A stretch of 64,000 nt of DNA from MED-G105 sp039025235 (GCA_039025235.1 JBCCOS010000006.1:1-64000); one strand, 5' to 3'. Positions 8,253 through 17,864 are shown, counted from the stretch's first letter. The notes: generated from the sequence alone by a model not told the origin. Numbers and translations: made by a program.

Positions 8253-9287
8253 TTACCGGGAGGCTGTTGTTGGTGGGCCCACAAACATATTCGCTTGAAA
8301 TTCAAACGTATGCGACGTCAAACTCCCAATATCAACGCGTTTGAAGATTGCCTCATCTAACTCCTGATCGGCACAACTCGTGTCATTATCGATCGCGAAT
8401 TTCACGTCATTGACACACAGGGATTTATCACCACCGGCAAGGCGGCGCTCTCCCGAAGGCCCTGAGACGACGCCGTAAACGTAGTAGTGATCTTTTTGCA
8501 AAGCGCCCTTGATCACTTTCGTGCATTCTTCCGGTTCGAGTTTCCACCAACCTGACGACTTATATGTTTTGTCAACGGCTTCAGCGATAGCAGACCAAAC
8601 GGCGGTATCGGTTTTATTGCAGTAAAAGAAGCCTAACTTTGCCTCAGCGCTGTTTGCCTTATCTATGAGATGATCAATCGTATCATTGTCGATAACAGGG
8701 CCAGCACCGAGGCCAGCTTTATTTCGATAGGTGGCAAGATCACGCTGTGTTTGCCGCCCAAGAGAACCGTCGATGCGTCCTTTCGAAGCGCCGACATCGC
8801 TCATTAATCTTTGGATCCCAGCGACTTCAGCTGAGAAAACCGAATAATTCTCAGCCTCTGCAAAGTCGGTTTGCCAATTGCCTTTCGCTTCAGCCGTGAC
8901 ATCAACGGTGAAAAAATTCCGTCGGCTCGAAGGGTCGTTCTTGCAGGTATCTTGGTTGCGGAGGTTGAAAAAACCCTCTTTTTCAACGCACAGCGGGGTA
9001 TCGCCGGACCATGCGCGCAATGGACCTTTGTGGCCAGGAATAGCCTCGGCATAAACAAAGTAGCGTCCCGGATCAGTGGCTTCTGTTAGGACAACTTTGC
9101 ATTCCCCTGGCCGCAATCGCCACCAACCGCGTGTGGCCAAGCGATCGCCATCCACATAGGCGATCGACGCGGAAAGCACGTAGCTCGTTTTATTGCAGAG
9201 GCTATATTTTGCGAACGCGCTACCGCTAAAGAAAAGGGTGCCTACGACTAAAGTAACGAAACAAAATAAATTTTTCGAGGAACCCAT
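8253..9287 (-). CDS. Secreted protein: DUF1036, peptidoglycan-binding-like, DUF1036
   Basis: A 344-residue exported protein. The start at ATG 9287 exposes a clear signal peptide (FCFVTLVVGTLFFSGSAFA) just before the first DUF1036 domain (YSLCNKTSYVLSASIAYVDG, then WWRLRPGECKVV). A second DUF1036 domain follows at about 220-320 (FFYCNKTDTAVWSAIAEAV, GWWKLEPEECTKV). Between them (about 150-200) is a stretch resembling a peptidoglycan-binding domain (IQRLMSDVGASKGRIDG). Conserved cysteines in both copies suggest disulfides. The longer frame up to GTG 9455 would hide the signal peptide. Its role is unknown, probably periplasmic or envelope. Confidence 0.8.
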   Translation of the reverse strand: MGSSKNLFCFVTLVVGTLFFSGSAFAKYSLCNKTSYVLSASIAYVDGDRLATRGWWRLRPGECKVVLTEATDPGRYFVYAEAIPGHKGPLRAWSGDTPLCVEKEGFFNLRNQDTCKNDPSSRRNFFTVDVTAEAKGNWQTDFAEAENYSVFSAEVAGIQRLMSDVGASKGRIDGSLGRQTQRDLATYRNKAGLGAGPVIDNDTIDHLIDKANSAEAKLGFFYCNKTDTAVWSAIAEAVDKTYKSSGWWKLEPEECTKVIKGALQKDHYYVYGVVSGPSGERRLAGGDKSLCVNDVKFAIDNDTSCADQELDEAIFKRVDIGSLTSHTFEFQANMFVGPPTTASR

Positions 9288-9690
9288 TGCGCGCCGCTGC
9301 CCTTTACTCCTATGCCGCCTGAAGCGACGCTCATCATTCACAACCATTCTTTGCAAATAGAGACGCTCATGATTCGCAATATTGCGAATCCAGCGCGTTG
9401 CTGCACAATGATTGAGTTCGATTTTCCATGATCGATCAGTCGTTTTCAACGCCACGGTAATTCAGCCCAAACCGGGTTCGCAATCAAGCATTTCGCTAAC
9501 GGGAACGGTGAATCTTTGAAAATCTTCGATAAATGCTGCTGATCATTCAAATGAAAATCATTTTACCCATCCCTATATCCGCCGCTCATCGTTATTTCTG
9601 TAGCCCATCCTTATTCCGTAGCATTGTGTGAAAGTTTAGACCGCTACTGTTTGCGATCGCGAGAGCCATGTTTTTAGGAAACGTTCGATA
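9288..9690. other. Divergent DUF1036/priA intergenic region
   Basis: About 400 bp with no convincing gene. It should contain the promoters for the DUF1036 gene (leftward) and priA (rightward). The AT-rich stretch around 9545-9575 is a plausible promoter area, but I see no clean consensus. Confidence 0.4.
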
Positions 9691-12087
9691 GTGAGTAAAC
9701 AATCACCATCAAACTCGACCGATACGGCAGAGCGTATTCGCGCTGCAAGTAGGGTTAGCGTTTTGTTTCCGACTCCATTGCACAAGGCATTCGACTATCT
9801 CTCCCTAAGTGGTGATTTGAAACCTGGGACATTTGTCGAGGCGCCATTCGCGGGGCGGCGCCTGGTGGGGGTGGTGTGGCCCAATGATCAAAAAATGAGC
9901 AATGGCGCATCCAATGAAAAAGAAATCCCACTGGATCGCCTCAAGGAGTTACACCAAGTCTTTGACAAACCGACACTTGCACCGTCGGTCATAGACTTTG
10001 TTGAATGGACATCGACCTACACCATGGCGCCATTAGGCTCCGTCTTGCGACTTGTTATAAGGAACGGAGACGTCGTCAAACCAAAAACTAGGACAGTGGC
10101 TTATCGTCTTTCTGACTTCGGTGACAGGCAGGACAAACTAAGCCCTTGGCCCATTACGATGACAGAAGCCCGAAAATCGGTTTTGACTGTCGCCGCGGCG
10201 CACAAGAAAAAATCATTTTCAGTAAAGTCTCTCGCCGCCGCGTCAGGTGTCAGTGATGCGGTTGTAAGGGGGCTCATAAAAGCTGGGTTCTTGGAAAAGG
10301 TGCATATTGATGCTGATCCGCCTTTTGATCGGCCTGACCCAGATCATGCGCGGCCCATTTTTTCTGAAGAACAAGCGAAGGCAACAAGTTTGTTGTCGGA
10401 ACATGTGCAGCAGTCTGTTTCTTTCTCTCGTAAACCGTTGACAATCGGCAATGCACCTAGAGAAACTTCTGATTCGGCGAAGCCTATTCTCCTCGACGGA
10501 ATCACCGGATCTGGAAAAACGGAAGTTTACCTCGAAGCAGTCGCCGCTGCCCTTGCATCGGATGATACAGCACAGACTCTGATTCTTATCCCTGAAATTG
10601 CTTTGACACTGCCGTTTCTTGAGCGCATCGCTACACGCTTTGGCGTTGCCCCGGCACCATGGCATTCTGATTTGACACCTGCGCAACGAAGGCGCACATG
10701 GCGTAGGACCTTGGATGGGAATGCTCGCATTGTCGTGGGCGCGCGCTCCGCTCTGTTTCTTCCGTATCAGAACCTAAGGTTGATCATCGTAGATGAAGAG
10801 CATGAAGCAGCTTACAAACAAGAAGACGGTGTTATTTATCAAGGTCGAGATCTTGCTGTAGCAAGGGGAGTACGGAGTAAATTTCCTGTTATTTTGGTTT
10901 CCGCAACACCGTCGCTAGAGACCGTTGTTAATGTTGATAAGGGGCGATATGATATTGTGCGGCTGAGACAGCGTTATGGTGCTGCGAGCCTGCCAAACAT
11001 AGAGTTAGTTGATCTGCGGACGGATCCGCCAAAGCCCCCTCGGGACGATGCAGGCCGAGAAGATGCAGGCGACGAAGTTTCCGAACGGTCACAAAAAGCG
11101 CAAACCTGGTTATCGCCAACCCTTGTGCAAGCGGTTGATGAGACGTTAGAAAAATCAGAACAAGCTCTCCTGTTTTTAAATAGACGAGGGTACGCACCGT
11201 TAACGATCTGCCGAAAATGCGGTGAGCGGATCAAGTCACCACATTCTGATTCCTGGCTGGTTGAGCACCGGTTTGAGAATAAGCTTGTATGTCATCACAC
11301 GGGTTTTTCCATGCCAAAGCCGAGGGCTTGTCCATCTTGTAAGGCGGTTGGGACGCTGCATGCATGCGGTCCCGGCGTTGAAAGAATTGCTGAGGAAGCA
11401 AAGTCCCGCTGGCCTTCAGCGCGTCTGGGCCTTCTCTCATCTGACACCGCCTCAAGTCCGCAATCGATGCGCTCAACCCTAAATGCGGTCGTCGACGGAA
11501 AGATCGATATTCTGATCGCCACGCAAGTTGTCGCAAAAGGGCATCATTTTCCAGGGCTTACGCTCGTCGGTGTTGTTGATGCGGACATGGGTCTTTCCGG
11601 CGGCGATCTTCGTGCTGGCGAACGAACATTTCAGCTTCTCTCTCAGGTTTCAGGGAGAGCGGGGCGCGACGTCAAATCTGGCCGTGCGATTCTTCAAACG
11701 CATCAGCCAGACGCAGCTGTTTTGCAGGCGCTTAAAGCGGGTGACCGAGATCAATTTCTTGTCGCTGAGGCGGCCGGTCGGGAGAGTCTTGGTTTTCCGC
11801 CTTATGGCCGCCTTGCAGCAATTATTTTGCGTTCAGAAAACGAGGGTTTGCTCAAAGAAACGGCGCGAGCCCATCGAGACGCTCAGTTCAAAGCAGAAGA
11901 CCTCGTTGTGATGGGCCCAGCACCAGCCCCTATTTATCGATTACGCGGAGAGATGCGTGTAAGGTTCCTAATCAAAGCAAAGCGACATGTGAATATTCAA
12001 GCGTTTCTGGCGTCTTGGTTATCGCGCGTCAAACTACCAACGGGTGTCAGACGATCCATTGATATTGATCCTTATACTTTTCTTTGA
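9691..12087 (+). CDS. priA: Primosomal replication restart helicase PriA
   Basis: A 798-residue superfamily 2 DNA helicase that reloads the replisome at stalled forks. It has a 3'-DNA-binding domain at the N-terminus, Walker A GSGKTE at about 271-276, DEEH at about 367-370, and helicase motifs TQVVAKGHHFPGLTLVGVVDAD and QVSGRAGR. The zinc region (about 507-552) has CRKC and CPSC, but the positions of the other two Cys pairs read SPHS and CHHT, so only about half the usual ligands remain. GTG start at 9691. The TGA stop (12085-12087) coincides with the left edge of a hairpin repeat. Confidence 0.93.
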   Translation: MSKQSPSNSTDTAERIRAASRVSVLFPTPLHKAFDYLSLSGDLKPGTFVEAPFAGRRLVGVVWPNDQKMSNGASNEKEIPLDRLKELHQVFDKPTLAPSVIDFVEWTSTYTMAPLGSVLRLVIRNGDVVKPKTRTVAYRLSDFGDRQDKLSPWPITMTEARKSVLTVAAAHKKKSFSVKSLAAASGVSDAVVRGLIKAGFLEKVHIDADPPFDRPDPDHARPIFSEEQAKATSLLSEHVQQSVSFSRKPLTIGNAPRETSDSAKPILLDGITGSGKTEVYLEAVAAALASDDTAQTLILIPEIALTLPFLERIATRFGVAPAPWHSDLTPAQRRRTWRRTLDGNARIVVGARSALFLPYQNLRLIIVDEEHEAAYKQEDGVIYQGRDLAVARGVRSKFPVILVSATPSLETVVNVDKGRYDIVRLRQRYGAASLPNIELVDLRTDPPKPPRDDAGREDAGDEVSERSQKAQTWLSPTLVQAVDETLEKSEQALLFLNRRGYAPLTICRKCGERIKSPHSDSWLVEHRFENKLVCHHTGFSMPKPRACPSCKAVGTLHACGPGVERIAEEAKSRWPSARLGLLSSDTASSPQSMRSTLNAVVDGKIDILIATQVVAKGHHFPGLTLVGVVDADMGLSGGDLRAGERTFQLLSQVSGRAGRDVKSGRAILQTHQPDAAVLQALKAGDRDQFLVAEAAGRESLGFPPYGRLAAIILRSENEGLLKETARAHRDAQFKAEDLVVMGPAPAPIYRLRGEMRVRFLIKAKRHVNIQAFLASWLSRVKLPTGVRRSIDIDPYTFL

Positions 12088-12125
12088 AGCGTCTTCCCAA
12101 TTCCAGTTCAATTGGCGATGCTTTA
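12085..12125 (+). repeat. Single-hairpin derivative of the TA-bounded repeats, on the priA stop
   Basis: TGAAGCGTC...CCAATTCC...CAATTGGCGATGCTTTA: one hairpin with family-A-like ends (AAGCG/GCTTTA). It begins at the priA stop codon. It resembles hairpin 1 of family A and the single unit at 36800-36841. Confidence 0.6.
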
Positions 12126-12446
12126 GACAGCTCATGGTGCAGCGACAATTGATTGGGGAGTTTTGTTGTGACTGGTAATTATGGACTTTCTTAAGGAATT
12201 TAACTTTTTCCTTAAAAAGGCAAATAGGCGCATATGATTTGTCCATTTGCTCACGTTTTGAACGCTAAAGCTGGTTAGTCGTAATGGTGCCTGATCTGTT
12301 TTACTATTAATATCTATGACTAGTCGCTTCGATCGATACGAATTTGTGGATCTAAAGCGATAATTAACTAGCCCCCGACTAGGGTTAATCAGCTGAATTT
12401 TTAGAATTTTCACGCTAAGATCGATTAGTATTCAAGGGCGCGATTG
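12126..12446. other. priA to hybrid-kinase spacer
   Basis: About 320 bp, AT-rich, with no gene. A perfect TTAAGGAA...TTCCTTAA stem-loop followed by AAAAGG lies at about 12192-12217 and may terminate transcription in either direction. The rest should include the kinase promoter, but I cannot place it. Confidence 0.4.
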
Positions 12447-14057
12447 ATGGATACGTCGCAAGTATTGCCGGGCGAAAGCAATGTTAAACTGTCGGTCTTA
12501 CGGGCCGCATGCGATCATGCTGCGGACGTCATTATCTTAGCGAATGCAGACGGGTCAATCATCTATGTCAATCGCGCCATAACCACGTTACTCGGTTATA
12601 CTGCTGATGAAGTTATGGGACGATCGGTTCGCGAACTTATCGACCAGGAGGATTGGCCTGACCTCGCCGTCGTGAGACAAGGATTGCTGACTGCGGAAAT
12701 CGATAAAGACATATCAGATAGGCGATATGTTGCAAAAGATGGATCACGCGTCCTCGCGTCTTCGGCGCTTTCTTCGATAAGGCGAAGCGACGGGAAAGTT
12801 GATTATATTGTAGGATTTATTCGCGATGTTCGTAAAGAACGGGAGATCTCGGAAAATCTCAAGAAGGCGTTAATTGCCGCTGAAGAGGCGACCCGTTTAA
12901 AATCGGAATTTCTTGCGAATATGAGCCATGAAATCCGTACACCACTGAATGGTGTATTTGGCATGGCGCAGGCGCTCCAGAATTCTGACCTTACGAGCGA
13001 GCAAGAGGAATTCGTTGGAATCCTCATTGATTCCGGTCAAACGCTATTAACGCTTCTAAATGACATTCTGGATCTCTCAAAAATAGAAGCGGGTAAACTC
13101 GAACTTGCGCCTGTAGAGGCAGATATCCGGCACAAACTGCATCGTATTAGCGCAGTGCACGAAACTGTTGCTTCCGAGAAAGGGCTTGATTTCAAGCTGA
13201 TGGTATCGCCCGCGGTACCAAGCACACTGCTTTTTGACCCTATTCGGTTTCGCCAGTGTATTGATAACCTTGTTTCAAATGCAATTAAGTTCACAGCAAA
13301 GGGCCACATTGTGTTGTCCGTGACATCGGAGGACTTGGGTCATCAACAACATAAGATTTTGGTGGCAATTTCCGATTCGGGTGAAGGGATACCGGAAGAA
13401 AAGCAGCAACAGATTTTCCAAGCGTTCCAACAAGCCGATGCATCAACCAGCCGTCGGCACGGGGGAACAGGCTTAGGGCTCGCAATTACCCGTAAGCTTG
13501 CAACACTTATGGGCGGCGACATCACGCTATCGAGCACGCCAGGAGAGGGGTCGACGTTCACTCTAGAAATTGTCGCCGAAGCGGTAAAATCAACACACGG
13601 ATCAATATTAATTGCCGAGAAGAAATCGTCGAAAAAGCGTTCTTCGGCAATTCTGCCAAAAGAAATGCGCATTTTGGTGGCGGATGACAATGAAGTAAAC
13701 CTTCGGGTTGTCGATTTATTCCTGACAAAGCATGGCGTTAAAACGGTGCACGCAAAGGACGGTGAAGAAGTTCTTCACGCTTTGGAAACAAAAGGACGTT
13801 TTGATCTCGTGTTGCTTGATATTCATATGCCCAAAATGGATGGCGTTGAGGCTTTCAAGCGCATGCGTTCGGCAGACCAGGCCTGGAGTGAGACACCGGT
13901 TATAGCGCTTACCGCCGAAGCGATGGCAAGCGACCGCGAGAAATATTTGTCGATGGGGATGCAGGGTTACCTATCAAAACCCGTGCAACAGCGCGAACTG
14001 CTGTCTGAAATCGCGAAGTATGGCAAATCCGAAAAAGACCGGAGACAAGCCTCTTAA
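12447..14057 (+). CDS. Soluble PAS-containing hybrid histidine kinase
   Basis: A 536-residue cytoplasmic hybrid sensor kinase with no membrane helices. An N-terminal PAS domain (about 18-135; YVNRAITTLLGYTADEVMG) is followed by HisKA with H161 in FLANMSHEIRTPLNG. The HATPase carries N, G1 and G2 boxes (NAIKFTAKGHI, SDSGEGIPEE, GGTGLGLAI). A C-terminal receiver has the phosphoacceptor D458 in LLDIHMPKMDG and the LSKP lysine. The ATG is at 12447, with an in-frame TTG just before it. It stands alone between priA and the atp operon with no adjacent partner, so its output is unknown. Confidence 0.9.
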   Translation: MDTSQVLPGESNVKLSVLRAACDHAADVIILANADGSIIYVNRAITTLLGYTADEVMGRSVRELIDQEDWPDLAVVRQGLLTAEIDKDISDRRYVAKDGSRVLASSALSSIRRSDGKVDYIVGFIRDVRKEREISENLKKALIAAEEATRLKSEFLANMSHEIRTPLNGVFGMAQALQNSDLTSEQEEFVGILIDSGQTLLTLLNDILDLSKIEAGKLELAPVEADIRHKLHRISAVHETVASEKGLDFKLMVSPAVPSTLLFDPIRFRQCIDNLVSNAIKFTAKGHIVLSVTSEDLGHQQHKILVAISDSGEGIPEEKQQQIFQAFQQADASTSRRHGGTGLGLAITRKLATLMGGDITLSSTPGEGSTFTLEIVAEAVKSTHGSILIAEKKSSKKRSSAILPKEMRILVADDNEVNLRVVDLFLTKHGVKTVHAKDGEEVLHALETKGRFDLVLLDIHMPKMDGVEAFKRMRSADQAWSETPVIALTAEAMASDREKYLSMGMQGYLSKPVQQRELLSEIAKYGKSEKDRRQAS

Positions 14058-14356
14058 CCGATAGGAGCGTTGGCGACCTTGGGGCAGTGCGCGATCTCAT
14101 TGGTAACAAGATCAACGGATCGTTGGTTGAACAAGGTGCTTAGTCGCCTGCGAAAAAGCCTCAATAAATCTCATCAAATTTGAAAGCATGTTCGTGCGCT
14201 TATTGCGAATGCGAGGGGGGCATGCTATCAGCCCGCCATCAGTTGATAACACGACAACGTCGGCTCGCCTTAAAGCATAAATTTCACTGATAAATCAAAA
14301 AGTTAGTTCCTGGCTTTGTTTGCTGGGGCTTGTTCGCAGGAAGCGCAATTTACCTG
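14058..14356. other. Upstream region of the atp operon
   Basis: About 300 bp between the hybrid kinase and atpH, expected to hold the promoter for atpHAGDC. No recognisable operator is seen. An AGGAAG sequence lies 13 bases before the atpH ATG. Confidence 0.4.
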
Positions 14357-14956
14357 ATGACCGATCCTACAACTGAACCGATTGCCGCTGTCCAAACGGT
14401 TTTTTCAGGATCCGCGAAAACAAGCGGACCTGCCTTTCGCTATGCTCAGGCATTTTTTGACCTTATTGTTGAAGAGAATCTGTTGGATTCCGCGGAAAAA
14501 GATTTTGGCGTTATTCGTCGCGCGATTGAGACATCATCGGATTTCCGTGATTTGTTGAAAAGTCCGGTCTATAGCGCTGACGAGAAAGCAGCCGCCGTTA
14601 AAGCCATTGGCGATAAATTAGACATCAGCGGGCGCACCAAGAATTTCTTGGCGGTGCTTGCGGCCAACCGACGGCTCTTTGTCTTGGACGCCGTTATTGA
14701 GGCGTTTTTCTCGCTTTTAGCTGATCGACGGGGGGAGATCAGCGCAGAAGCGATTTCGGCAGCGCCCTTAAACGATGATCAAACCCGAAGACTGCGCGGT
14801 GAAATTGAACGATACGTTGGCAAGGCAGTTAATTTAAAAACCAAAGTTGACCGGGAACTTCTTGGCGGGCTTGTGGTGAAAATCGGCTCAACCATGGTCG
14901 ACTCGTCACTCCGTTCGAAATTAAACCGGCTCAAATCCAAACTAAAAGAGGCGTAA
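14357..14956 (+). CDS. atpH: ATP synthase F1 delta subunit
   Basis: A 199-residue delta subunit (OSCP) linking the F1 head to the peripheral stalk. The N-terminal helical domain (FRYAQAFFDLIVEENLLDSAEKD) and the C-terminal VGKAVNLKTKVDRELLGGLVVKIG segment are typical of the family. ATG 14357 is preferred over the upstream TTG at 14330, which would add nine atypical residues. It is the first gene of the operon and ends five bases before atpA. Confidence 0.93.
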   Translation: MTDPTTEPIAAVQTVFSGSAKTSGPAFRYAQAFFDLIVEENLLDSAEKDFGVIRRAIETSSDFRDLLKSPVYSADEKAAAVKAIGDKLDISGRTKNFLAVLAANRRLFVLDAVIEAFFSLLADRRGEISAEAISAAPLNDDQTRRLRGEIERYVGKAVNLKTKVDRELLGGLVVKIGSTMVDSSLRSKLNRLKSKLKEA

Positions 14957-14961
14957 TCGCG

Positions 14962-16491
14962 ATGGAGCTTCAAGCAGCCGAAATCTCGTCCATTCTAAAG
15001 CAGCAGATCAAGGACTTTGGCAAAGACGCCGAAGTGTCTGAGATCGGCCAGGTGCTATCGGTTGGCGATGGAATCGCACGGGTTTATGGGCTCGATAATG
15101 TCCAGGCCGGTGAGATGGTTGAGTTTGCTAATGGTGCAAAGGGCATGGCCCTCAACCTGGAGCAAGACAATGTTGGCGTCGTGATCTTCGGTGAAGACCG
15201 CGAGATTAAAGAAGGTGACACCGTTAAACGAACGAAAGCCATTGTGGATGTGCCGGTTGGCAAAGGCTTGCTAGGCCGCGTGGTCGACCCGCTTGGCAAT
15301 CCGATTGACGGCAAAGGCCCGATCGAAGCAACGGAACGCCGTGTTGTTGACGTTAAAGCGCCAGGTATTCTGCCGCGTAAATCAGTGCACGAACCGGTTC
15401 AGACGGGTATTAAAGCCGTTGATGCAATGATTCCCATTGGCCGTGGTCAGCGTGAGCTTGTGATTGGTGACCGCCAGACGGGTAAAACGGCCGTATGTAT
15501 CGATGCTATTTTGAATCAGAAAGCCGCGAACGCTGGTGACGATGAGTCGAAGAAGCTTTACTGTGTGTATGTCGCTGTTGGTCAAAAACGATCAACGGTG
15601 GCGCAGATCGTGAAAACGCTCGAAGATAATGGCGCATTGGAGTATTCCATCGTGGTTGCAGCCACAGCGTCCGAGCCTGCACCGCTTCAGTTCCTTGCGC
15701 CGTTTGCCGGCTGTGCCATGGGTGAGTTTTTCCGTGATAACGGCATGCACTCCCTCATCATTTATGATGACTTATCCAAGCAAGCCGTGGCCTACCGCCA
15801 GATGTCTTTGTTGCTGCGTCGTCCGCCAGGCCGGGAAGCCTATCCTGGGGATGTGTTCTACTTGCACTCCCGTCTGTTGGAGCGTGCTGCAAAGCTAAAC
15901 GAGGATAATGGCCTTGGGTCGATGACGGCTTTGCCGATTATTGAAACGCAGGCAAACGACGTATCGGCCTATATTCCGACCAACGTTATTTCGATTACGG
16001 ACGGTCAGATCTTCCTGGAGACGGACCTTTTCTACCAAGGCATCCGCCCGGCGGTGAACGTCGGTCTCTCGGTGAGCCGGGTGGGCTCGTCCGCGCAAAT
16101 CAAAGCGATGAAGCAGGTCGCGGGTAAGATTAAGGGTGAGCTCGCCCAGTACCGCGAACTCGCGGCCTTTGCACAATTTGGTTCTGACCTTGATGCCGCG
16201 ACGCAGCAGATCCTCAATCGCGGCGACCGCCTGACCGAATTGATGAAGCAAAATCAGTACTCACCGCTTCTCGTGGAAGAACAGGTTTGTGTCATCTTCG
16301 CTGGTGTGCGGGGATACCTCGACAAAATCGCCAAAGATAAAGTGGGTGAATTTGAGCAGGAGCTATTGCGCAAGTTAAAAGCTGATCACGCAGACATCCT
16401 CACGGGCATCCGCGACAGCGGCAAGCTTGATGATGAGACAGAGAAAAAACTCATCGATGTGTTGGACGCGTTCTCGAAGAACTTTGCTTAG
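14962..16491 (+). CDS. atpA: ATP synthase F1 alpha subunit
   Basis: A 509-residue alpha subunit of the catalytic hexamer, carrying non-catalytic nucleotide sites. The P-loop is GDRQTGKTAV (about 170-179). Also present are LLLRRPPGREAYPGDVFYLHSRLLERAAK and the AYRQMS region. The N-terminus MELQAAEISSILKQQI is typical for alphaproteobacteria. It is followed not by atpG, as is usual, but by a small PH-domain gene. Confidence 0.97.
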   Translation: MELQAAEISSILKQQIKDFGKDAEVSEIGQVLSVGDGIARVYGLDNVQAGEMVEFANGAKGMALNLEQDNVGVVIFGEDREIKEGDTVKRTKAIVDVPVGKGLLGRVVDPLGNPIDGKGPIEATERRVVDVKAPGILPRKSVHEPVQTGIKAVDAMIPIGRGQRELVIGDRQTGKTAVCIDAILNQKAANAGDDESKKLYCVYVAVGQKRSTVAQIVKTLEDNGALEYSIVVAATASEPAPLQFLAPFAGCAMGEFFRDNGMHSLIIYDDLSKQAVAYRQMSLLLRRPPGREAYPGDVFYLHSRLLERAAKLNEDNGLGSMTALPIIETQANDVSAYIPTNVISITDGQIFLETDLFYQGIRPAVNVGLSVSRVGSSAQIKAMKQVAGKIKGELAQYRELAAFAQFGSDLDAATQQILNRGDRLTELMKQNQYSPLLVEEQVCVIFAGVRGYLDKIAKDKVGEFEQELLRKLKADHADILTGIRDSGKLDDETEKKLIDVLDAFSKNFA

Positions 16492-16515
16492 AATTATGAA
16501 ACTTGGGGGAATGAA

Positions 16516-16965
16516 ATGTCTTACTTAAGAAAAGCAATAGGCCCAAACGAAACACTCAAATACAAAGCAAAGGTACACTGGGTCGTATTTTTGAACCCAA
16601 TTATTTTGATGCTTGTCGGATTGTTATTGGTTGCCGCAACCGGTGGATTTTCCGTGATACTTTTAATTCTAGGATTTCTTGGACTAATCGGCGGTTTCAT
16701 CTATTCCGCAACAACGGATCTGGCGGTGACCAATAAAAAAGTAATAGCGAAATGGGGATTAATCAGCCGTAAGACGATTGAACAAAGACTTTCAAAAATA
16801 GATACAGTCCAAGTGGACCAAAGTGTTTTTGGCAGGATACTCAATTATGGATCAATCACCGTTACCGGATCAGGATTCACGCCAACACCAATAAAAAATA
16901 TTGCTGACCCAATGACTTTTCGGCGCTCGGTAGAGCAGGCTGAGGAGCAAGCAGAACAAGTTTAG
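16516..16965 (+). CDS. PH-domain (DUF304/YdbS-like) membrane protein inserted in the atp operon
   Basis: A 149-residue inner-membrane protein. Two closely spaced hydrophobic segments lie at about 22-42 and 46-63. A cytoplasmic bacterial PH domain follows (TTDLAVTNKKVIAKWGLI, then SKIDTVQVDQSVFGRILNYG, ending IADPMTFRRSVEQA). A GGGG-type ribosome-binding site precedes the ATG. It lies 24 bp after atpA and 8 bp before atpG in the same direction, so it must share their transcript. Codons look more A/T-rich than atpA or atpG, suggesting later acquisition. The function of these proteins is not established. Confidence 0.88.
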   Translation: MSYLRKAIGPNETLKYKAKVHWVVFLNPIILMLVGLLLVAATGGFSVILLILGFLGLIGGFIYSATTDLAVTNKKVIAKWGLISRKTIEQRLSKIDTVQVDQSVFGRILNYGSITVTGSGFTPTPIKNIADPMTFRRSVEQAEEQAEQV

Positions 16966-16973
16966 GATCAGGC

Positions 16974-17864
16974 ATGCCCTCTCTCAAAGAATTAAAAAAT
17001 CGGATCGGGTCGGTCAAGTCGACCAAGAAGATTACCAAAGCCAAGCAAATGGTGGCGGCAGCGAAACTGCGTCGCGCCGAAGAGGCCGCAACGGCGGCCC
17101 GTCCTTATGCGGAGCGGATGGAGGCGGTTCTTGCGAACCTTACCGCTGCGGCGCGGGATAATCCGAACGCGCCGAAACTTTTGGCCGGCACCGGCGCGGA
17201 CGGGAAAGACGAGACTCATCTCCTCGTAGTTGCGACGGCCGACAAGGGCCTTTGTGGAGGGTTTAATTCGTCCATTGTCCGCCTGGCGCGCGAACACATC
17301 GTCAAATTGCAAGGTGAAGGTAAGAAAGTCAAAATCATCACTATCGGGCGCAAGGGTGATGACCAGCTGAAGCGTCTCTATGAAGAGAACATCATTTGGA
17401 AAACAAATTTTGTTGAGGTACGCTCTATTGGGTTCCAACAGGCGCACGAGATTGGCGAAAAGGTTCTCGAACTGTTCGAGGCCGGTGAGTTCGACGTTGC
17501 AACGCTCTTTTTTGGGACGTTCAAAAACGTGGTGAGTCAGGTGCCAACCGCGCAGCAGATTATACCAGCGGTACCACCAGAAGGCGTCGAAGCGCCGGAC
17601 CTTAAGGGTGCAGTTTACGAATACGAGCCTGAGGAAGAAGAAATCCTTAAGACGATTCTGCCGCGTTTCGTGTCAGTACAGATTTTCCGTGCGCTACTGG
17701 AAAACGTGGCGTCAGAGCAAGCCGCGTCTATGACGGCTATGGACAACGCCACGCGGAATGCAGGTGAGCTTATTGATAAGCTGACGCTGCAATACAACCG
17801 TGCACGACAAGCGCAAATTACGAAAGAACTGATCGAAATTATTTCCGGCGCGGAGGCGCTTTAG
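16974..17864 (+). CDS. atpG: ATP synthase F1 gamma subunit
   Basis: A 296-residue central-stalk subunit. The N-terminal helix MPSLKELKNRIGSVKSTKKI and C-terminal helix (SMTAMDNATRNAGELIDKL...QAQITKELIEIISGA) form the rotating coiled coil. The middle ADKGLCGGFNSSIVR motif is family-typical. ATG 16974 follows the PH-domain gene by 8 bp. Confidence 0.96.
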   Translation: MPSLKELKNRIGSVKSTKKITKAKQMVAAAKLRRAEEAATAARPYAERMEAVLANLTAAARDNPNAPKLLAGTGADGKDETHLLVVATADKGLCGGFNSSIVRLAREHIVKLQGEGKKVKIITIGRKGDDQLKRLYEENIIWKTNFVEVRSIGFQQAHEIGEKVLELFEAGEFDVATLFFGTFKNVVSQVPTAQQIIPAVPPEGVEAPDLKGAVYEYEPEEEEILKTILPRFVSVQIFRALLENVASEQAASMTAMDNATRNAGELIDKLTLQYNRARQAQITKELIEIISGAEAL

